NCBI GenBank assembly: GCA_036736205.1 | Contig: DAINMX010000021.1 | Coordinates: 1 to 48,020, forward strand | DNA: 48,020 bases | Reading direction: 5' to 3' | Source of the DNA: XYA12-FULL-58-9 sp001798605 | GTDB lineage: Bacteria; Myxococcota; XYA12-FULL-58-9 | In this document: positions 8,223-16,259 of the stretch, piece after piece | How positions within the stretch are numbered: position 1 is the first letter of the stretch | Layout of the letters: each line of letters opens with the position of its first letter | The notes under the pieces: model-generated | Told to the model about the DNA's origin: nothing | Databases searched by the model: none | Seen by the model: the letters and a program-made list of their open reading frames with translations, nothing else | Position numbers and translations under genes: made by a program

Positions 8223-10076
8223 ATGGCAGGCGGACAAGGCACTGTCTTTGGGAAGTACTTCCTGCTCAAGAAAATCGCCTCAGGCGGAATGGGCGAGATT
8301 TTTCTCGCAAAGCTGCGCGGTCCTGTGGGTTTTGAAAAACTCGTAGTCATCAAAAGGATCCTGCAGCACCACCTCGAGAACCAAGAATTCGTCGATATGT
8401 TTTTCGCCGAAGCGCGAGTTGCTGCCCAACTCACCCACTCGAACATCGTGCAGATCTATGAGATGGGCGACATTGACGAGTGTTACTACATCGGCATGGA
8501 GTACGTGCACGGCAAGTCGTTGCGCGACGTGCTTGAAGCCGCACGCAGCCGCAACGAGTACATTCATCCCGCTCACGCCATCGAAATCATCAGCAAAGTC
8601 TGTCAGGGCATGGCCTATGCCCACAATGCAACCAACATGTCTGGCGAGGCCATTGGCGTTATTCACCGTGACCTCAATCCCCAGAACGTGTTGGTGAGCT
8701 ACTCTGGCGAGGTCAAGATCATCGACTTTGGCATTGCCAAGAGCCAGATGCAGCAACACAAGACGGAGACTGGCACAATCAAGGGTAAGTTTGTCTACAT
8801 GTCGCCGGAGCAGAGCGCCGCGGAGCCACTCGACGCTCGTTCGGATCAATTCGCCATAGGCATCTGCCTCTACGAGGCGCTGACGTCCGTCAATCCGTTT
8901 GCCAAGGACAACGTGGTCCTCTCCTTAGATGCTATTCAGCGGCAGAATCCACCGCCCTTGTCAGACTACAATCCGATGCTGGCACCGCTTGATTCGTTGA
9001 TCGCCACTGTCCTGGCCAAGCGGCGTGAAGACCGCTTCAACGATTGTGCCCAGCTGGGCGACGTCCTCCAGGGCATCAAGGATTCGGTCCTCGACTCGGC
9101 CCCCGTCTCCCTCTCCGACTACATGCACGATCTCTTCGCCACCCAGATCGACTACGAGAAACGCGTCATCCTCGACTCCGATTCGGCCAACAGCTCGCAG
9201 ATCCTGGCTATGCAACGCGGCCTCGAACGGGATCAATCGGGTCCCCACGGTGCCTACCGTCTCAAGACGCCACATCCTGCACCCGTCCCCGGGCAATCGT
9301 GGGGATCCTTCACTCCCCATGAGCCGCCCCCCGAGCCGCATTCTCGCCTGCCGTTTTTTTTGATCTTTGCCGCAATCTTGATTGTGTCGTTCGTGGCAGC
9401 AGCCGTCGTCTTCAAGAATCTCAATGCACCCCACGAGACCGCAGTGGCCGCCGCGACCGAGATCAATCCCACCCCGACAACAAACCTACCCGTCCCCGCC
9501 GCGGATCCATTGCCCCCAGAGTCTGCGGCGGACGAACGCACTGAAACCAGTGAACCCACTGGCGATCCGGCGGCAACAGCAGCCACCGAAACTCCCGAGT
9601 CAAAGCAACCGGGCACCAGCCGCATGCGCAAGCGTCGCGGTGGCAAGCCAACCATGTCGCCCAATCCCCCGCACACCGAAAATGGGGCGTCGTCACCTGC
9701 GGAACCATTATCGCCAGACACACCATCGCCTGCCAGGTTTGGCACCCTTCAGGTGTCCACAGTGCCGTCGGTGCAGATCAAGCTAGGTGGTCGAATTGTG
9801 GGCCAGACCTTCAAACTCGATGCCGCAACGGGCAAGCTGGTCTTCGGCAGCGGCCAGTCGGGTCCATTCACGGTTAGTATTCGCTATCGCGTCGTCGACG
9901 ACGACATCACCTTCGCCATCGAATCCGAGCCCTGGGCCATCGTCCGTGGCAATGGCGGCATTGGCCTAGGTCGAACGCCGCTGAAGGGGCAAAAGAGCAG
10001 CGGCCGCGACGTGTTTGAGCTGGTCAATCCCAAAGAGCAGCGCTCCTTGCGCATCACCCTTGGATTTACACGATAG
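8223..10076 (+). CDS. Transmembrane Ser/Thr protein kinase
   Basis: 617 residues. The N-terminal Hanks-type kinase domain (about residues 9-275) has the glycine loop IASGGMGEIF, the ATP-binding Lys in VVIKRI, the catalytic loop HRDLNPQN (about 147-154) and DFG (about 167-169), so it should be active. 'HRDLNPQN', with Asn replacing the usual Lys of HRDLKPxN, departs from the consensus. A single membrane helix follows at about 377-398 (LIFAAILIVSFVAAAVVF). Beyond it is a Pro/Thr/Ala-rich extracytoplasmic linker and a C-terminal ~100-residue beta-rich segment resembling a PEGA-type domain (FGTLQVSTVPSVQIKLGGRI). This is the common eukaryote-like kinase of myxobacteria. The next two genes encode exported proteins and then the T3SS begins, so a regulatory link is possible but unproven. 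Confidence -1.
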   Translation: MAGGQGTVFGKYFLLKKIASGGMGEIFLAKLRGPVGFEKLVVIKRILQHHLENQEFVDMFFAEARVAAQLTHSNIVQIYEMGDIDECYYIGMEYVHGKSLRDVLEAARSRNEYIHPAHAIEIISKVCQGMAYAHNATNMSGEAIGVIHRDLNPQNVLVSYSGEVKIIDFGIAKSQMQQHKTETGTIKGKFVYMSPEQSAAEPLDARSDQFAIGICLYEALTSVNPFAKDNVVLSLDAIQRQNPPPLSDYNPMLAPLDSLIATVLAKRREDRFNDCAQLGDVLQGIKDSVLDSAPVSLSDYMHDLFATQIDYEKRVILDSDSANSSQILAMQRGLERDQSGPHGAYRLKTPHPAPVPGQSWGSFTPHEPPPEPHSRLPFFLIFAAILIVSFVAAAVVFKNLNAPHETAVAAATEINPTPTTNLPVPAADPLPPESAADERTETSEPTGDPAATAATETPESKQPGTSRMRKRRGGKPTMSPNPPHTENGASSPAEPLSPDTPSPARFGTLQVSTVPSVQIKLGGRIVGQTFKLDAATGKLVFGSGQSGPFTVSIRYRVVDDDITFAIESEPWAIVRGNGGIGLGRTPLKGQKSSGRDVFELVNPKEQRSLRITLGFTR

Positions 10077-10231
10077 GCAAACCAGCGGATCTTCGTACTG
10101 CCGAATGCCGAAAAGCTTACCGGGTAATCAAGCCCGTTGGAGCGACAATTCTGCGTTTCTGTTGTGTACTTTGACGGTGACGAGTACGATTGCCGTTGTT
10201 GTCCCCTGAGCAAACGTGGGATGAGAATGCC

Positions 10232-10936
10232 GTGAAAAAGTCTACCCGATTGGCAAGATTGTCGTTCATGCTGGTGTGCCTCAGCATGGCAGTCCCTGCC
10301 ATTGCGTCTGCCGACAGTTCGATGCCACGCATTGTCCACGAGGCCTGTACGGAGTTCGTCCGCGGCCGCCCATACACCATTTCGGCCCGTTTTGAAGACG
10401 AGTCACAGCTATTCGATCCCAAAGTTATCTACCGCACGCGTGCGGGAGGTCATTGGAAGCACGCTTCGTTCAAAAAAGACGGCGACGAATTCCACGTAGT
10501 CCTGCTGCCAAGAGAGATGAGGAAACAACTCGAGTATTTCATCGAGGTCTTCGACGAGTTTGGCAATGGCCCCGCACGAATGGGCAGCCCTGATGCACCG
10601 ATCAAACTGAAGGCGGCAAAGGGTGCAGAGGCGTGTGAGCAAATCCCAAAAAACACAGAGGTGGTGGTGATGGCAACCGGCTCACCGGAGCCAAAACCCA
10701 CACCCGTCACACCCGTTACACCTCCGGTTAAGTTGGAGGAGCCCCAGGGCGAATGCTCCAATGAGGTTCGCCCCCTCTATTGCGAACCATGGCTATGGGG
10801 TGGTGTCGGCGCTGTTGTGCTCACCGGCATCGGCATTGGCATCTATTTCATCGCCTTTGACGGTGATCCTGACAAGAATGTGCCAGGAACCATCCAGCTG
10901 CGGGCCTTTGGCCCCAACGTGACGGGTGCGCAATGA
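10232..10936 (+). CDS. Exported protein with C-terminal membrane anchor
   Basis: 234 residues from the GTG at 10232, chosen because it opens directly onto a signal peptide (KKSTRLARLSFMLVCLSMAV, cleavage after ASA). The longer frame from 10190 would bury the signal peptide. The body (residues ~25-130) has a beta-sandwich look, with 'YRTRAGGHWKHASFKKDGDE' and 'LEYFIEVFDEFGN', a module seen in many myxobacterial surface proteins. A Pro/Thr-rich linker (PKPTPVTPVTPPVK) follows, then one membrane helix (WGGVGAVVLTGIGIGIYFIA) and a short tail. Its stop overlaps the ATG of the next gene (ATGA), so the two are translationally coupled. Position just before the T3SS genes suggests an envelope accessory, perhaps in place of a missing SctD or SctC, but no homology is visible. 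Confidence -1.
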   Translation: MKKSTRLARLSFMLVCLSMAVPAIASADSSMPRIVHEACTEFVRGRPYTISARFEDESQLFDPKVIYRTRAGGHWKHASFKKDGDEFHVVLLPREMRKQLEYFIEVFDEFGNGPARMGSPDAPIKLKAAKGAEACEQIPKNTEVVVMATGSPEPKPTPVTPVTPPVKLEEPQGECSNEVRPLYCEPWLWGGVGAVVLTGIGIGIYFIAFDGDPDKNVPGTIQLRAFGPNVTGAQ

Positions 10937-11565
10937 GGTCTCTGCAAATTCCAATATCCATCGTCTTGTTAACTTGGCTGTGCAATTGCGGCACAGCTGA
11001 AGATGCCGCTCAGGATGCCGAGCTGAGTTTCAGCCCCCACATTCAATGGTCGAGAGCCATCGATTGTCCCAACGCCGCGACGTTGGGTCTCTACATGAAC
11101 GCGGCCATCGACGTCGATGGCCACAATGATTTGTGTCCACTCGATGTGAACACCAGCACTCTCGCTGCCACTGGCGATTGCGACGGCATTCGCACAGGCG
11201 ACATCACCTTCGTCGGGTTGGACTACTTTTATGTCAAGCCATCCGCCTCCAGAGAACTGGTCTCGCTGTTGTACACGGTGGGCTGGGTGGACCTTCGCGC
11301 CGAGGCCCTGGACGAAAACACGAAAGTGGTGGAGGTCGACCTCAGCGGTGACACGGTCAACAGCTTGACGATAGACACGCAACCGGAGTTCGAAGACCTC
11401 GGTACTGCGAACTGCAGTTCGCTCAAGGGCGACGCCAAGAACCTGTGTAACGCTGAACAATGGGCCAATGAATGGCTCCGTTCCCGTGAATATACTTTCG
11501 ATTTGAACCAGAACGGTACCGCCAACCTCGAAGAGGCGTGTACCATCGGAGTGGACGCACCATGA
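10933..11565 (+). CDS. Putative secreted protein or lipoprotein with EF-hand-like loop
   Basis: 210 residues. Its N-terminal signal peptide ends in WLCNCG, which could serve as a poor lipobox (Cys about residue 19). The mature part is Cys-containing and acidic. Near the C-terminus, DLNQNGTANLEE fits a calcium-binding EF-hand or dockerin loop. Start and stop overlap both neighbours by ATGA junctions (10933-10936 and 11562-11565), which ties it into one transcript with the exported protein before it and the small T3SS-locus protein after it. I do not recognise a family. It may be a structural or accessory envelope protein of the secretion system. Confidence -1.
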   Translation: MRSLQIPISIVLLTWLCNCGTAEDAAQDAELSFSPHIQWSRAIDCPNAATLGLYMNAAIDVDGHNDLCPLDVNTSTLAATGDCDGIRTGDITFVGLDYFYVKPSASRELVSLLYTVGWVDLRAEALDENTKVVEVDLSGDTVNSLTIDTQPEFEDLGTANCSSLKGDAKNLCNAEQWANEWLRSREYTFDLNQNGTANLEEACTIGVDAP

Positions 11566-11897
11566 GTAAGAAGAAGTTAGAATCATTCAAGATTGGTGAC
11601 ACCAGGAAACCTGGCATCTCACAGCCCAAAGCGGGTCAGGAGACGAGTCGACAGGCGGCAAGCGAAGCAGCATCTTTGGGGTTTCGGCGAATCGAGACCA
11701 TTCTCGAGAACGACGAGGTAGGGACTGTCAGCGCCAGCCTCAATCAACTTCTGCAGTCTTTGGAGAGCCTGGAGCGGAAGGCTGGGACCAACAAGGACAA
11801 GGTCGCCGCGAAACGGGCGATCGTCGCGGTGGAGAGAACCGCTGATTTGCTCGATTATCTTTTCCAAACCAAGGCGCAAATGGCTGAATCAACTTGA
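11562..11897 (+). CDS. Small helical protein at the sctE position of the T3SS
   Basis: 111 residues from the ATG at 11562, which overlaps the upstream stop as ATGA; the longer frame from 11538 is not needed. It is soluble, charged and strongly helical in the second half (QLLQSLESLERKAGTNKDKV, RTADLLDYLFQTKAQMAE). In Yersinia-type operons the order is yscE-F-G-H-I, and this gene precedes an F-like and a G-like gene, so a needle co-chaperone role like SctE is a reasonable positional guess. Sequence similarity to SctE cannot be shown by eye, and SctE proteins are usually shorter (~70 residues). Confidence -1.
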   Translation: MSKKKLESFKIGDTRKPGISQPKAGQETSRQAASEAASLGFRRIETILENDEVGTVSASLNQLLQSLESLERKAGTNKDKVAAKRAIVAVERTADLLDYLFQTKAQMAEST

Positions 11898-11928
11898 TTT
11901 TGCATGATTTGCTAGACTGCCTGATTTT

Positions 11929-11955
11929 TTCAGCCGAAACGAGCCGCGGCGATAA
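11929..11955 (+). promoter_or_regulatory. Weak sigma28-like promoter candidate before the needle-like gene
   Basis: TTCA at 11929-11932, 15 bases, then GGCGATAA at 11948-11955 (one mismatch to GCCGATAA). It lies 51 bases before the ATG at 12007. The weaker match and poor -35 make this tentative. Confidence -1.
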
Positions 11956-12006
11956 GGTAGATAGGTACGCAGAAGGAATCGGGAACGTTTAAACAGGAGA
12001 CGTGTG

Positions 12007-12525
12007 ATGGACAACACGGTCAACAATAATACAGGACTTAGGGTTAAAATTGACACCAGCCGCACCCGGCAGGCACCCAAGACCGATTTTGGCAGCATGG
12101 TGGGTACGGGCCTTTCCCGCACCGCCAATGCGGTCATGGATGCGGGCTCGTTAGCTGCCCCATTTATTCCTGGCGGTGCGGTCCTCTCCGCAGCCATCAC
12201 GGGCGTTGGCTCCCTGAAATCCTCGGCAGCGGGCCAAACAGCGAGCGGACCTGCCCCTAACTCCACCGGCCTGATTGCCTCGAGTGGCCATGTGGGAGGT
12301 GGTGCCCTCACCTCGACATCAGGCGCTACGACCGCCCCACCTAGCACCGGTGGGGACATGATGTCGCAGATGCAGCAATTCCAAGAAATGAATCAGAGCT
12401 TTAACATGCAGTATCTGGGGTTGCAGCAACAAATGCAGTCGGACAACCGGCAGTATACGTCGCTGTCGAATATCATGAAGATCAAGCACGACACCGTCAA
12501 AGCGTCGATCAACAACATCCGCTAA
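12007..12525 (+). CDS. sctF-like: Candidate T3SS needle/filament subunit with long N-terminal extension
   Basis: 172 residues from ATG 12007; AGGAGA ends seven bases upstream, favouring it over the GTG at 12004. The first ~110 residues are Ser/Gly/Thr/Ala-rich with one hydrophobic patch (AAPFIPGGAVLSAAITGVG). The last ~55 residues are Gln/Met-rich helices and end in HDTVKASINNIR. Needle proteins such as PrgI and MxiH end in a comparable amphipathic helix finishing I-I-Q-N-F-R, a segment that lines the needle lumen. Gene order supports SctF: it lies between an sctE-position gene and an sctG-like TPR chaperone gene. Length (172 versus ~80) is unusual and the extension is unexplained. The candidate translocator at 37457 ends in the same style (TTIRNIR). 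It could instead be an EspA-like filament or a secreted tip protein. A terminator follows directly. Confidence -1.
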   Translation: MDNTVNNNTGLRVKIDTSRTRQAPKTDFGSMVGTGLSRTANAVMDAGSLAAPFIPGGAVLSAAITGVGSLKSSAAGQTASGPAPNSTGLIASSGHVGGGALTSTSGATTAPPSTGGDMMSQMQQFQEMNQSFNMQYLGLQQQMQSDNRQYTSLSNIMKIKHDTVKASINNIR

Positions 12526-12543
12526 ACGGTATTCTCCCATAAG

Positions 12544-12582
12544 AACGCCACGGCCACTTTTTCATGGCTGTGGCGTTTTTTT
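12544..12582 (+). terminator. Rho-independent terminator after the needle-like gene
   Basis: A 12-13 bp stem, AACGCCACGGCC pairing with GGCTGTGGCGTT (one G-T pair), a short T-rich loop, and seven T residues at the end (12576-12582). It lies 19 bases after the stop and separates the highly expressed F-like gene from the next genes, which is common for needle and filament genes. Confidence -1.
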
Positions 12583-12722
12583 GTCTCCCCAGATGACGGA
12601 GACAAAACGGCGATTTTATTTTCCTTGTCTGGCATTTGGTATATCGTGCACGGAGTGCAGACGTAGGCTCGAGGATCCATGGGGGATCGCGGGTTGTTTT
12701 GTGCTCAGCGAGTGATGGCATC

Positions 12723-13139
12723 ATGAGTGAAGAAGTCATCGTCAACGGCATCGTCGACGTGCCGCAACAGGATGTTGTACTCTTGCTCGAAGCCGGGTAC
12801 CTATACATGGAGCTCGGCAAAAACAAAGAAGCCGAGGAGGTATTCCAGGGCGTCTGTGCGTTGGTACCTCACAGCGAGGTACCCCAGATGGCCCTAGGCC
12901 ACCTCTATTTTTCCATGGGCAGATTCAACCCGGCGCTCAAGGCAAACCAGAGGGCCATCGAGTTCAACGGCACTTCAGCGGTGGCACATGCATCTGCGGC
13001 AGAAAGTCTGTTCTTCCTTCGACGTCACAGTGACGCCATGGAAATGTTGGACAAAGCTATCAGCCTCGACCCAGAAGGATCTGCTGGCGATTTTGCGCGT
13101 TCGCTCAAAGAGGCGCACGAGCTCGGCGTGTTCGGTTGA
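12723..13139 (+). CDS. sctG-like: TPR chaperone, SctG-like
   Basis: 138 residues from ATG 12723; the longer frame from 12636 has no ribosome site. It is almost entirely TPR helices: VLLLEAGYLYMELGKNKEAEEV, PQMALGHLYFSMGRFNPALKA and ESLFFLRRHSDAMEMLDKAI, with the alanine, glycine and proline positions of TPR motifs. SctG proteins (YscG, EscG) are short TPR proteins that hold the needle subunit in the cytoplasm before secretion. The gene follows the needle-like gene, as yscG follows yscF. Two further TPR chaperones (36789, 38981) are more SycD-like. Confidence is good for TPR chaperone and moderate for SctG. Confidence -1.
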   Translation: MSEEVIVNGIVDVPQQDVVLLLEAGYLYMELGKNKEAEEVFQGVCALVPHSEVPQMALGHLYFSMGRFNPALKANQRAIEFNGTSAVAHASAAESLFFLRRHSDAMEMLDKAISLDPEGSAGDFARSLKEAHELGVFG

Positions 13140-13155
13140 ACACTGAGGAGTCACA

Positions 13156-13626
13156 ATGAGTTCTATCGGCAGTGGCGGCCCGCCAATAAAACCTGATGGA
13201 GTGAGACCCGATGCCGCGACCTTGGGCGCAGCCAAAGAGAGCGCCATCGACAAGACCCACAAAAAAAAGCAGACAGAGAGCAATAAGGTTCTCGACAGCT
13301 TTCAACGGGTTGCCCCACAGCTGGCGAAGCTCGCTGGCAAAAAGATGGGTGGTATCCAGTTCACCAATGAGCACCTCGCCCAGGTGGCGATGGCTTTTGC
13401 CGGCCTGCTCAGGAAAAATCCAAATGCCCAACGGCGCGAACGCGCACGCATGTTCGCCAAGGCGTTTCTCACGAGTCGCAAGTTCGGACAAATCTTTGAC
13501 CAAGCGGACGAGTCCGAGCTCGAGAGCATTTACGATCAGATCGGCGACCAACTCGATGGGTCGCCCGTTTTGGCACAGCTGGTAGACGAAGTGACCGAGG
13601 GTGCCCGCAAGATAAACCTGGGCTGA
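13156..13626 (+). CDS. Unknown T3SS-locus protein before the sigma factor
   Basis: 156 residues with a good ribosome site (GAGGAG, eight bases before ATG). The N-terminal ~45 residues are low-complexity and charged (KKKQTES); the remainder is helical (QFTNEHLAQVAMAFAGLLRK, ERARMFAKAFLTSRKFG, SPVLAQLVDEVTEGARKIN). It lies 16 bases after the SctG-like gene and 16 bases before the FliA-type sigma gene, so it is co-transcribed with both. Its place matches yscH in the E-F-G-H-I order, but no similarity is evident. A secreted regulator of the sigma factor, analogous to FlgM, is an attractive but untested possibility. No signal peptide. Confidence -1.
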   Translation: MSSIGSGGPPIKPDGVRPDAATLGAAKESAIDKTHKKKQTESNKVLDSFQRVAPQLAKLAGKKMGGIQFTNEHLAQVAMAFAGLLRKNPNAQRRERARMFAKAFLTSRKFGQIFDQADESELESIYDQIGDQLDGSPVLAQLVDEVTEGARKINLG

Positions 13627-13642
13627 CTCTCTGGGGGAAGGC

Positions 13643-14542
13643 ATGACCAAGAGCCCCACCGAGACGCGCACAAGCCGTGTCGGTAAAACAACCGCAGCCA
13701 AACCTCCAGCCAAAGGCATTGCCAAGGCTGGGGCCAAAGGCACCGCCACACCTGTGACCAAGGGCACCGCCACAACTGCGATTGAGGGCACCGCCACAAC
13801 CACGGCAGAGAGCACAACACCGTCCGAAGGCATCTTGGGCAAACCAAAAACCAAGGTGACAGATCTCGACCGGCGAACCTTGGCTGAGAAGTACCTTCCC
13901 TACGTCCGGTCAATTGCTGGCAAAGTAAAAAAGACGGTAGCCAAAGAGATTGAATTTGAGGATCTCGTCGAATACGGCATGATCGGGCTTTTCGAGGCCG
14001 CCGACCGCTACGATCCCGAGTTCGGTGCCAACTTTATGACCTTCGCCTATTACCGTATTCGTGGTGCCATCTATGACGGGCTGCGCGGCATGGGTTGGAT
14101 GAGTCGCACGGAGTATGCCAAAGCGCGCTTTGAAGAACGTGCCAACGAGTATCTGGCTGAGGTGGCCGCCGCCCAAGAAGCAGGCAGCGAAGTTCCCGAG
14201 AACCCCTTTGAGCACGCGGTGCAAGACCTCGCAACCGCGGTTCAAGGATTGGCTGCGGTGTACGTCACCACACTCGATGGCACCGATGGCCTGCAAATCG
14301 AAGACGAGCAATCGCCCCAGCCTGAGGACAGTCTCGGACTCGCGCAAGCACGTTCGTTGGTGCGCGAGACCATCAAGAAACTCTCAGAGCAGGAACGCGA
14401 GCTCTTGGAGATGTATTATTATAAGGAGATGAGCCTCCAGGAAGTCGGTGAGAAGCTCAAACTTTCCAAGAGTTGGACCAGTCGTCTGCACGCCAGGGTG
14501 ATCGAGAAATTGCACCGTATGCTCGAGGATTCCCTCAGCTAG
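13643..14542 (+). CDS. FliA-family (sigma28-like) RNA polymerase sigma factor
   Basis: 299 residues. The first ~70 are an atypical Ala/Thr/Lys-rich extension with a short repeat (KGTATPVT, KGTATTAI, EGTATTTA). Region 2 follows (LAEKYLPYVRSIAGKVKK, FEDLVEYGMIGLFEAADRYD, FMTFAYYRIRGAIYDGLRG), with the FliA-type 'RIRGAIYDGLR'. The C-terminus carries region 4 with a helix-turn-helix (MSLQEVGEKLKLSKSWTSRL), ending in HARVIEKLHRMLED. Region 3 is poorly conserved. Sigma28 factors drive late flagellar genes; injectisomes normally use AraC or ECF regulators instead. GCCGATAA-type promoters occur before sctI, the translocator candidate and the PLD gene, which makes it the probable regulator of late secretion substrates. 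No FlgM was recognised, although the preceding gene is a possible functional analogue. Confidence -1.
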   Translation: MTKSPTETRTSRVGKTTAAKPPAKGIAKAGAKGTATPVTKGTATTAIEGTATTTAESTTPSEGILGKPKTKVTDLDRRTLAEKYLPYVRSIAGKVKKTVAKEIEFEDLVEYGMIGLFEAADRYDPEFGANFMTFAYYRIRGAIYDGLRGMGWMSRTEYAKARFEERANEYLAEVAAAQEAGSEVPENPFEHAVQDLATAVQGLAAVYVTTLDGTDGLQIEDEQSPQPEDSLGLAQARSLVRETIKKLSEQERELLEMYYYKEMSLQEVGEKLKLSKSWTSRLHARVIEKLHRMLEDSLS

Positions 14543-14628
14543 CAATTCCGCGCTCAAATCGGCAAAACCGTCTTCGCTTCAACCAGACACGGTTAAAATC
14601 ATTGACAAAATTATAGTTGGAATTTTTG

Positions 14629-14655
14629 TCAACCCAGAAGCCAATGAGCCGATAA
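14629..14655 (+). promoter_or_regulatory. Sigma28-type promoter before sctI
   Basis: TCAA (14629-14632), a 15-base spacer and an exact GCCGATAA (14648-14655). This fits the FliA consensus except for one base of the -35 element. It lies 80 bases before the sctI ATG, directly after the sigma-factor gene, in an AT-rich non-coding stretch of about 190 bases. Confidence -1.
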
Positions 14656-14735
14656 TGTTCCTGTAAATGGCAAGAGTGTTCCCAATCGAACGACATGCAC
14701 ACCGGCGCATGTAGACATATAGATGGAGGTTGCAA

Positions 14736-15227
14736 ATGGATCCCAGTGGTGGCGGCGGCGGAATCGGAAAAGCAGCGGGAGAGCTACTCAAGGAGCTGGA
14801 GAAGGCACAGCAGGATCTGCAGAAACTCGACAAGGCTCAGCAACCTGGTGGTCAGAGCTTTCAGAGCGTCATGCAGGCGCAATCGCCACAGGGCGTTGAG
14901 GGCGCCACTCAAGTTCAGGGCGTTCAGGAGTCACAAAAGGTTCTCCTGCAGGCCCGGGTCAACGCCAACCTACCCACCACCAAGGTTGGTGAAGCCGACA
15001 AGACACAGCAGACTCGACTCACCAAGATGCTCGACGGTTTGCTCGGCGGCCAAGATCGCATGACCAAGATCATGGACATGGCTCTCTCAGGCAAGCAGTT
15101 CAGTGCGCAGGAGCTCATCGCCATGCAGGCAGGTGTCTATCGCTTCTCCCAAGAGGTAGAGCTCACCTCGAAGGTGGTCGAAAAAGCCACCAGCGGCATC
15201 AAGCAGACCATGAATACTCAGGTGTAA
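14736..15227 (+). CDS. sctI: T3SS inner rod protein SctI
   Basis: 163 residues from ATG 14736, preceded by GGAGG with six bases spacing; the TTG at 14730 is rejected. The C-terminal third contains the signature of the SctI/YscI/HrpB2 family: AMQAGVYRFSQEVELTSK, then VVEKATSGIKQTMNTQV. SctI forms the inner rod or adaptor that connects the export gate to the needle and is itself a secreted early substrate. The N-terminus is Gly- and Gln-rich and less conserved. It is the first gene of the basal-body operon and has its own sigma28-like promoter. A hairpin follows at 15327. Its presence identifies the locus as a non-flagellar system, since flagella use FliE/FlgB-type rod proteins instead. Confidence -1.
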   Translation: MDPSGGGGGIGKAAGELLKELEKAQQDLQKLDKAQQPGGQSFQSVMQAQSPQGVEGATQVQGVQESQKVLLQARVNANLPTTKVGEADKTQQTRLTKMLDGLLGGQDRMTKIMDMALSGKQFSAQELIAMQAGVYRFSQEVELTSKVVEKATSGIKQTMNTQV

Positions 15228-15326
15228 CCGCCCGTAGAATTGTTACCCTCTGACCTTGGTATTGACGAACTCAGCAAATCAGGTTGTTGCCAATACCCCA
15301 CTCGTGCGCTAGCGTTCGTCTCGGTA

Positions 15327-15349
15327 CCGATCTCTTAAAGATCGGCTTT
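15327..15349 (+). terminator. Weak hairpin between sctI and sctJ
   Basis: CCGATCT and AGATCGG pair perfectly around a five-base loop, followed by CTTTG. The tail has only three T residues, so this is a partial terminator or an attenuator that could lower downstream basal-body expression relative to sctI. Confidence -1.
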
Positions 15350-15378
15350 GCACTGACACGTGCTAGGAGCTCAACGCC

Positions 15379-16215
15379 GTGACCAGCATACGCGACCGCC
15401 TTGGCCTGAGCGCTCTCTTGTTTATCAGCGCCTGTGGCACCGAAACCATCGTCCATAAAACCGATGAGCGGCAAGCCAACAAGATCATCGAGGTTCTTGC
15501 TGCCGAAAAAGTCACCGCCATCAAAGGCATGGTGGACACCGGCCGTGAGGTCTATTTCACCATCTCCGTGCCAAAGAGCGACCACCTTCGGGCCATCCAG
15601 ACCCTCAACAACAACTTGCTGCCGACACCCGACGACATGGGCTACGACAAGGTGTTCCTCGAGGGTGGCTTGATCCCAACCAGCGCCGAAGAGAATGCAA
15701 AATTCCTGCAAGCCCTCGAGGGCGAAATCCAACGCCAGCTCAAGCTCATCGACGGTATCCTCGATGTCCAAGTGCAGGTGGTGAAACCAAAGACCGACGC
15801 CCTCTCCACCACAGAGGAGCAACGCCCCGACACCACCGCCTCGGTCACCGTCAAGTACCTGCAGTCGGCAAGCGGCTCCAAGCCTTTGAGCGAGCCACAG
15901 GTACAGGCGATCGTCGCCGCGGGTGTGGAAGACCTCAATCCCGACAAGGTCGTGGTGGTGATGACACCGGCGGGGGGCTTTAGGGCAACACAATCCGGCC
16001 CCTCCACCAAGGGCTCGACACTCACGGGCTTCTGGGGACAACGTACACAGAAAGAGCTCAACATGATGGCCGCGGCCCTCTTGGGTTTCGTGGTGCTGTT
16101 AGGCCTCGTCTTTGTGTATACGCAGATGCGGCTGCGCACCGTGCGGGCGCGGCTCTTGCGTTTGCAAACAGAGATCGCCCGTGCCCGTCGTAAGCCGGAT
16201 GGCTCTGTTGGTTGA
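15379..16215 (+). CDS. sctJ: T3SS inner-membrane ring lipoprotein SctJ
   Basis: 278 residues from GTG 15379 with AGGAG nine bases upstream. A lipobox LLFISAC (Cys about residue 19) is followed by the conserved SctJ/FliF ring-building region (RQANKIIEVLAAEKVTAIKG, then YDKVFLEGGLIPTSAEENAK, and LEGEIQRQLKLIDGILDVQV). A C-terminal membrane helix sits at about residues 228-250. SctJ forms the inner ring around the export apparatus and pairs with SctD. It is homologous to the N-terminal half of flagellar FliF. No SctD gene is found in the window, so its partner is unknown. This follows sctI, the classic I-J order. Confidence -1.
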   Translation: MTSIRDRLGLSALLFISACGTETIVHKTDERQANKIIEVLAAEKVTAIKGMVDTGREVYFTISVPKSDHLRAIQTLNNNLLPTPDDMGYDKVFLEGGLIPTSAEENAKFLQALEGEIQRQLKLIDGILDVQVQVVKPKTDALSTTEEQRPDTTASVTVKYLQSASGSKPLSEPQVQAIVAAGVEDLNPDKVVVVMTPAGGFRATQSGPSTKGSTLTGFWGQRTQKELNMMAAALLGFVVLLGLVFVYTQMRLRTVRARLLRLQTEIARARRKPDGSVG

Positions 16216-16259
16216 GATGACAGCGCGTATGCCGCGGCCACGAGTTTCTCGGACAATCG

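Noticed and set aside
15271..16041. 256-codon minus-strand ORF over sctJ
   Set aside because: Antisense shadow of sctJ, whose motifs are unambiguous.
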